Origin: Mucilaginibacter paludis DSM 18603
GTDB taxonomy: Bacteria; Bacteroidota; Bacteroidia; Sphingobacteriales; Sphingobacteriaceae
NCBI RefSeq assembly: GCF_000166195.2
Contig: NZ_CM001403.1
Span: forward strand, 8,344,323 to 8,408,322
DNA length: 64,000 bases
Direction: 5' to 3'
Part shown: in pieces, positions 60,749 through 64,000 of the stretch
How positions within the stretch are numbered: the first letter of the stretch is position 1
Layout: each line of letters begins with the position of its first letter
The notes under the pieces: generated by a model
Database searches by the model: none
Told to the model about the DNA's origin: nothing
What the model saw: only the letters and a program-made list of their open reading frames with translations
Made by a program: the position numbers and the translations under genes

Positions 60749-62995
60749 TTAAGGGAGAATAACAGTACTGGCGTTTAAGGTAACGGCTGTTTGTGCAAGT
60801 AACCTGCCTGTAACTTTAGCACCAGTGTTTAAAGAGACCAGTGTTTTACTTAAAATATTGCCGCTAAAATCAACATTGGTTCCAAGCGTGGCCTGACCTG
60901 CAACTACCCACATCACGTTTTTTGCCTGGGCGCCACCAGTTAAGGTAATGATAGCGCTATTGTTTACCGTTAAATCCTGAGAGATCTGGAATACCCAGGT
61001 ATCATTAGGGCCACCGGCAAGTGTTACACCTGCGCTGGTTATCAATACTCCGGAGTTATATTTATACAGGCCGGGAGTTAAAATTTTGCCGCTTATATTA
61101 CCTGCATACAAATCAACAATTGGTGCCGGGGTAACTAAACCGTTTGCAGTGGTATAGGCGGTTTGCATATCGTTAACGGCAACCGTCATGTTAGATGGCG
61201 TTGGCGCAGCATAGTCAGACGCGTAAACCACACCGGTTACAATAGGCGTATGCGACGACTGGCCATTGGCATTCATAATTAACCCAAATCCGGTAATGGA
61301 TGTTGCCGCAGCCGGGCTCACACCTATATCGCCCCCAACCGAGGTAATACCTGTAGTTGAAATACCCGCTTTGGTTAAAATGGTAAAATTAGCCGCTGTA
61401 CCAAGGCTCGGCAATACCGGGCCAATGGCCGGAGTTAAAATAAAGTTAGCCGTGATGTTTTTATTGGCGTTCATGGTGACCGTTAATGGGTTGCTAATAC
61501 TTACAGCATCACCCGTCCAGGAACTGAAAGTGTAGCCCGCTTTGGCTGTTGCCGTAAGTATTACAGTGGCGCCGCTGTTGTAAGCTGCCAGGTTAGGGTT
61601 GGCTACAACCGTTCCATTCACCGCGGTTACATTCAGGGTATAAGTAATAGCCGTAAAATTGGCTGTAATGTTTTTATTAGCATCCATGGTAACCGTTAAT
61701 GGATTTGTGGAGCCTGTGGCATCCCCGCTCCATCCAGAAAACACGTAGCCAGTATTGGGCGTGGCCGAAACCTGTACGGTTGTGCCGCTGTTATAAGTGG
61801 CCTGCGATGGCGTTTTAGCCGTTGTGCCGTTTGTAGCTGATACATTTAACGTATAGGTATTGATAGCAAAATTAGCCACCAACGTTCTGCTGGCAGATAA
61901 AGCGAAAGTATAAACAGCGCTGGTTGAAACAACATTTCCGTTCTCGGTCCAGTTGGTAAAGGTATAACCAGGGTTTTGATTGGCAGTTACCGTTACAGAT
62001 GACGCTGCTGAATATGAACCCGATCCGCTTGTTGAACCACCTGCTGGAGGGTTTGATGATAATACCACCGCGAACTGAGATGCAGGTATCACTTTAAAAT
62101 TAGCAATCAATATCCTGTTTCCGGCTATGGCAAACTGATAGCTTGAGCTTACCGACACAATATTGCCATTTTCTGTCCAGTTCACAAAAGTGTACCCTGT
62201 ATTAGGCGCTGCTGTTACCGTTACCTGCGAACCAGACGCATATGAACCTGAGCCATTAGTTGTGCCCCCGGCTACAGGTAAGGATGTTAAGGTGACCGCA
62301 AAACGGCCAGCCGGTATGGCTGTAAAATTAGCAACCAGAGTTCTGTTACCAGCCATGGTGAATTGATAGCTTGAACTTGTTGAAGCTATTACACCGTTGT
62401 CTGTCCAGTTGGTAAAGGTATAACCCGTGTTAGGGGTAGCAGTAACTGTAGTTGTTGAACCTTGTGCGAACGTTCCGGCACCACTCACTGTTCCGCCAAT
62501 TGCGGGGTTGGCCGATAAAACTACTTGTGGGCTTGTGGTAAAGCTCCATACATAATCGCTCACCAATGCGGTGCGAAGTGTATCTGTAGCCGCAGTTGTA
62601 ATAGTACCGGTATAGACAGTAAACGGTAATAAAGGTACGTCCGGTGTAAATGTAAAGTTAGCGCCGTTGGTAGTTGGTGCAATAGTACCGGAAATAACTG
62701 TAGTTCCTTGTTTAATTGAGAACGTAGTTTTATTAATAGTGGCCGCGCTCATGCTGGTATTGAAGGTTACCGCTATCACTTTGTTCAAAGCCACATCTAC
62801 GGCTTTGTCCATAGGGTCGGTACTAACAACCAGGGGGCACACCCCTACTACTTCGCCTTTATAGTTGTCTTTTTTACAACTCGATATCAAGGTGGCCGCC
62901 AGGAGCACAAGGCAACAGATGGCATTGAAGATTTTAGAATAGCCAGCACCTTTACGCTGCGGACTATCCACTGTTAAAGTAGAGATTCTTTTCAT
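60749..62995 (-). CDS. Surface lipoprotein with InlB-type repeats and ice-binding-like (DUF3494) domain
   Basis: This 748-residue protein begins with a lipoprotein signal (AICCLVLLAATLISSC near residue 25-40). A Big_5 domain follows (about 50-150, VSTDPMDKAVDVALNKVIAV), then five InlB/Listeria-type B repeats: three of about 75 residues with NTGYTFTNWTDNG-type cores (155-385) and two with SGWSGDATGS-type cores (390-525). The C-terminal DUF3494 domain (about 530-748) starts NFTILTKAGISTTGITSVGG and has SGKILTPGLYKYNSG and NVMWVVAGQATLGTNVDFSG. DUF3494 domains bind ice in psychrophiles but also occur in adhesins. The protein is probably an adhesive or ice-binding surface molecule. Confidence 0.9.
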   Translation of the reverse strand: MKRISTLTVDSPQRKGAGYSKIFNAICCLVLLAATLISSCKKDNYKGEVVGVCPLVVSTDPMDKAVDVALNKVIAVTFNTSMSAATINKTTFSIKQGTTVISGTIAPTTNGANFTFTPDVPLLPFTVYTGTITTAATDTLRTALVSDYVWSFTTSPQVVLSANPAIGGTVSGAGTFAQGSTTTVTATPNTGYTFTNWTDNGVIASTSSSYQFTMAGNRTLVANFTAIPAGRFAVTLTSLPVAGGTTNGSGSYASGSQVTVTAAPNTGYTFVNWTENGNIVSVSSSYQFAIAGNRILIANFKVIPASQFAVVLSSNPPAGGSTSGSGSYSAASSVTVTANQNPGYTFTNWTENGNVVSTSAVYTFALSASRTLVANFAINTYTLNVSATNGTTAKTPSQATYNSGTTVQVSATPNTGYVFSGWSGDATGSTNPLTVTMDANKNITANFTAITYTLNVTAVNGTVVANPNLAAYNSGATVILTATAKAGYTFSSWTGDAVSISNPLTVTMNANKNITANFILTPAIGPVLPSLGTAANFTILTKAGISTTGITSVGGDIGVSPAAATSITGFGLIMNANGQSSHTPIVTGVVYASDYAAPTPSNMTVAVNDMQTAYTTANGLVTPAPIVDLYAGNISGKILTPGLYKYNSGVLITSAGVTLAGGPNDTWVFQISQDLTVNNSAIITLTGGAQAKNVMWVVAGQATLGTNVDFSGNILSKTLVSLNTGAKVTGRLLAQTAVTLNASTVILP

Positions 62996-63114
62996 GATTA
63001 TTTATTAAAACGATGTTGAATTTTATTGCGAGGATTTATAATGTCAAAATTCAGGACAATACAAACCTACCCTAAGTGTTAGATGAAGCTGTTACACAAT
63101 TTTTTAAATAAGTT

Positions 63115-63678
63115 CTATAATTCACACATTTCAAACTGCAGAGAGCCCTTGCAGGTGATGTGTTTGTAATAGGAAGGAGTTATACCGGTAACTTTTTTAA
63201 ATTGGGTGGATAGGTGAGCCACACTACTATAATTCAATTTCCACGAAATCTCGGTGAGGTTAAGCTCGTTATTGCAAATTAATTGCTTAACCCGTTTTAT
63301 TTTATTGATGATGATGTAATGCTCAATGGCGATGCGTTGTGTTTCCGAAAAAACATTAGCCAGGTAAGTATAATCAAGATTGAGTTTGCCACTGAGATAA
63401 TCAGAAAAATTAATCTTCATGCCTTCCGGATGTTGGATCATTTCTGAAATAGCACTGACGATTTTTTCTACCAGGATATTTTTTTTATCGTCCATCAGTT
63501 CCAAGCCTGCTTTAATTAAAGCGACCCAGAATTTTTGCATCTGATCTGTTGATACTGGTTCCAGAATTTCTACCCCACCTGCATTTACCTTGATCACGGT
63601 CAGCCCGATCCTCTCTAACTCATATTGAACCACTATCTGGCAGCTCAGGCAAACCATATTTTTAATAAACAGTATCAT
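63115..63678 (-). CDS. AraC-type transcription regulator with N-terminal CxxC motif
   Basis: This 187-residue regulator has an AraC-type double helix-turn-helix at its C-terminus (about residues 85-175: LAN-VFSETQRIAIEHY, LNLTEISWKLNYSSVAHLS and FKKVTGITPSYYK). The N-terminal 40 residues have MVCLSCQIVVQYELERIGLT, with two cysteines spaced like a heavy-metal-binding (HMA-like) motif. This arrangement is common in Bacteroidota AraC proteins near metal or mercury genes, but no such gene is adjacent. It is a candidate metal or redox sensor. The gene is single. Confidence 0.85.
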   Translation of the reverse strand: MILFIKNMVCLSCQIVVQYELERIGLTVIKVNAGGVEILEPVSTDQMQKFWVALIKAGLELMDDKKNILVEKIVSAISEMIQHPEGMKINFSDYLSGKLNLDYTYLANVFSETQRIAIEHYIIINKIKRVKQLICNNELNLTEISWKLNYSSVAHLSTQFKKVTGITPSYYKHITCKGSLQFEMCEL

Positions 63679-64000
63679 TGCAGGTATACTTGCAAAGCAA
63701 GTGCCCGTTTACGTACAGCAAGGTACACCATAAAACATAATAGCTGCTCAACCTTTTGTTTGGACAACTTAAATAGCCTGCCCTGTTCAAACCAAAGTAC
63801 TTTTGCTTAAAATTAAGGCAATGCAACATGTGCCTTTAAACACAAAATAAACTCAGCTCGCAATCGGCGCAAGCCTTTTAAACTTAACCAAAAATTAAGT
63901 TATGATTACTATTAGAGAATAAACTGTATCATATTAACTTATAGTTTATATTTAGTTGATTTCAAATTAAACTAAATATCAATCGGTTTCAATAAATAAA
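63679..64000. other. AT-rich end of the window
   Basis: No gene is supported. There is a short hairpin (ACTTAA near 63879 with TTAAGT near 63895). A gene could begin beyond the window. Confidence 0.5.

Overview
Organism. The window looks like a chromosome segment of a Sphingobacteriaceae member of the Bacteroidota, most likely Mucilaginibacter or a close relative. The reasons are two SusC/SusD pairs, a hybrid two-component sensor next to a glycan locus, FecI/FecR-type sigma and anti-sigma genes, promoters with the Bacteroidota -7 element TAnnTTTG, and an almost complete lack of Shine-Dalgarno sequences. The genus is an inference. Layout, 1-9.9 kb. The 3' part of a cheR gene and a receiver-less cheB come first, then an L,D-transpeptidase lipoprotein. 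A stress and energy group follows: two double-domain universal stress proteins, a bacterial eRF1-like protein (baeRF type) with an MGMT-like partner, a coiled-coil protein and a short alpha-glucan phosphorylase. Four of these promoters share a TGA-N6-TCA palindrome, written TGAN5GTCA in the reading direction, placed exactly 23 nt before a -7-like box. This looks like an undescribed Crp/Fnr-type regulon. Layout, 10-18 kb. Class I fructose-bisphosphate aldolase, an IS3-family (IS150-like) insertion sequence, then pyruvate:ferredoxin oxidoreductase with a GltD-like flavoprotein that carries its own ferredoxin tail. Layout, 18-22.7 kb. Topoisomerase III, a membrane-anchored GH25 lysozyme, and a SAM-I riboswitch in front of a cysteine-desulfurase gene. 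A 40-bp near-perfect palindrome overlaps the presumed promoter of that riboswitch. Layout, 22.9-36 kb. A compact galactan utilization locus reads on the minus strand: hybrid sensor/regulator, SusC, SusD, GH53 endo-galactanase lipoprotein and GH2 beta-galactosidase. Layout, 36-45.7 kb. tRNA-Gly(GCC) and tRNA-Leu(UAA) come first. Next is an ECF sigma factor overlapping by ATGA a protein with a cytoplasmic N-terminus, one inner-membrane helix, a long linker and an outer-membrane barrel. That architecture matches a dual membrane-spanning anti-sigma factor. A methyltransferase, an AT-rich pentapeptide-repeat protein with a degenerate channel-like C-terminus, an unrecognised 490-residue protein and a frameshifted thioredoxin-like gene follow. 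Layout, 45.8-54.3 kb. A second regulated uptake locus reads sigma, FecR, SusC with an STN domain, SusD, and a phosphodiesterase of the alkaline phosphatase superfamily. Layout, 54.5-64 kb. Amidase, a small conserved protein, GH130, nucleoside deaminase, a 2-hydroxyacid dehydrogenase, an OmpA-family protein, a large surface lipoprotein with InlB-type repeats and an ice-binding (DUF3494) domain, and an AraC-type regulator with a CxxC motif. How the genes fit together. The first third suits survival and fermentative metabolism when oxygen or energy is low. The rest is typical glycan foraging and envelope biology, including two envelope-spanning sigma systems of different design. No CRISPR array, prophage, plasmid origin or rRNA was seen.
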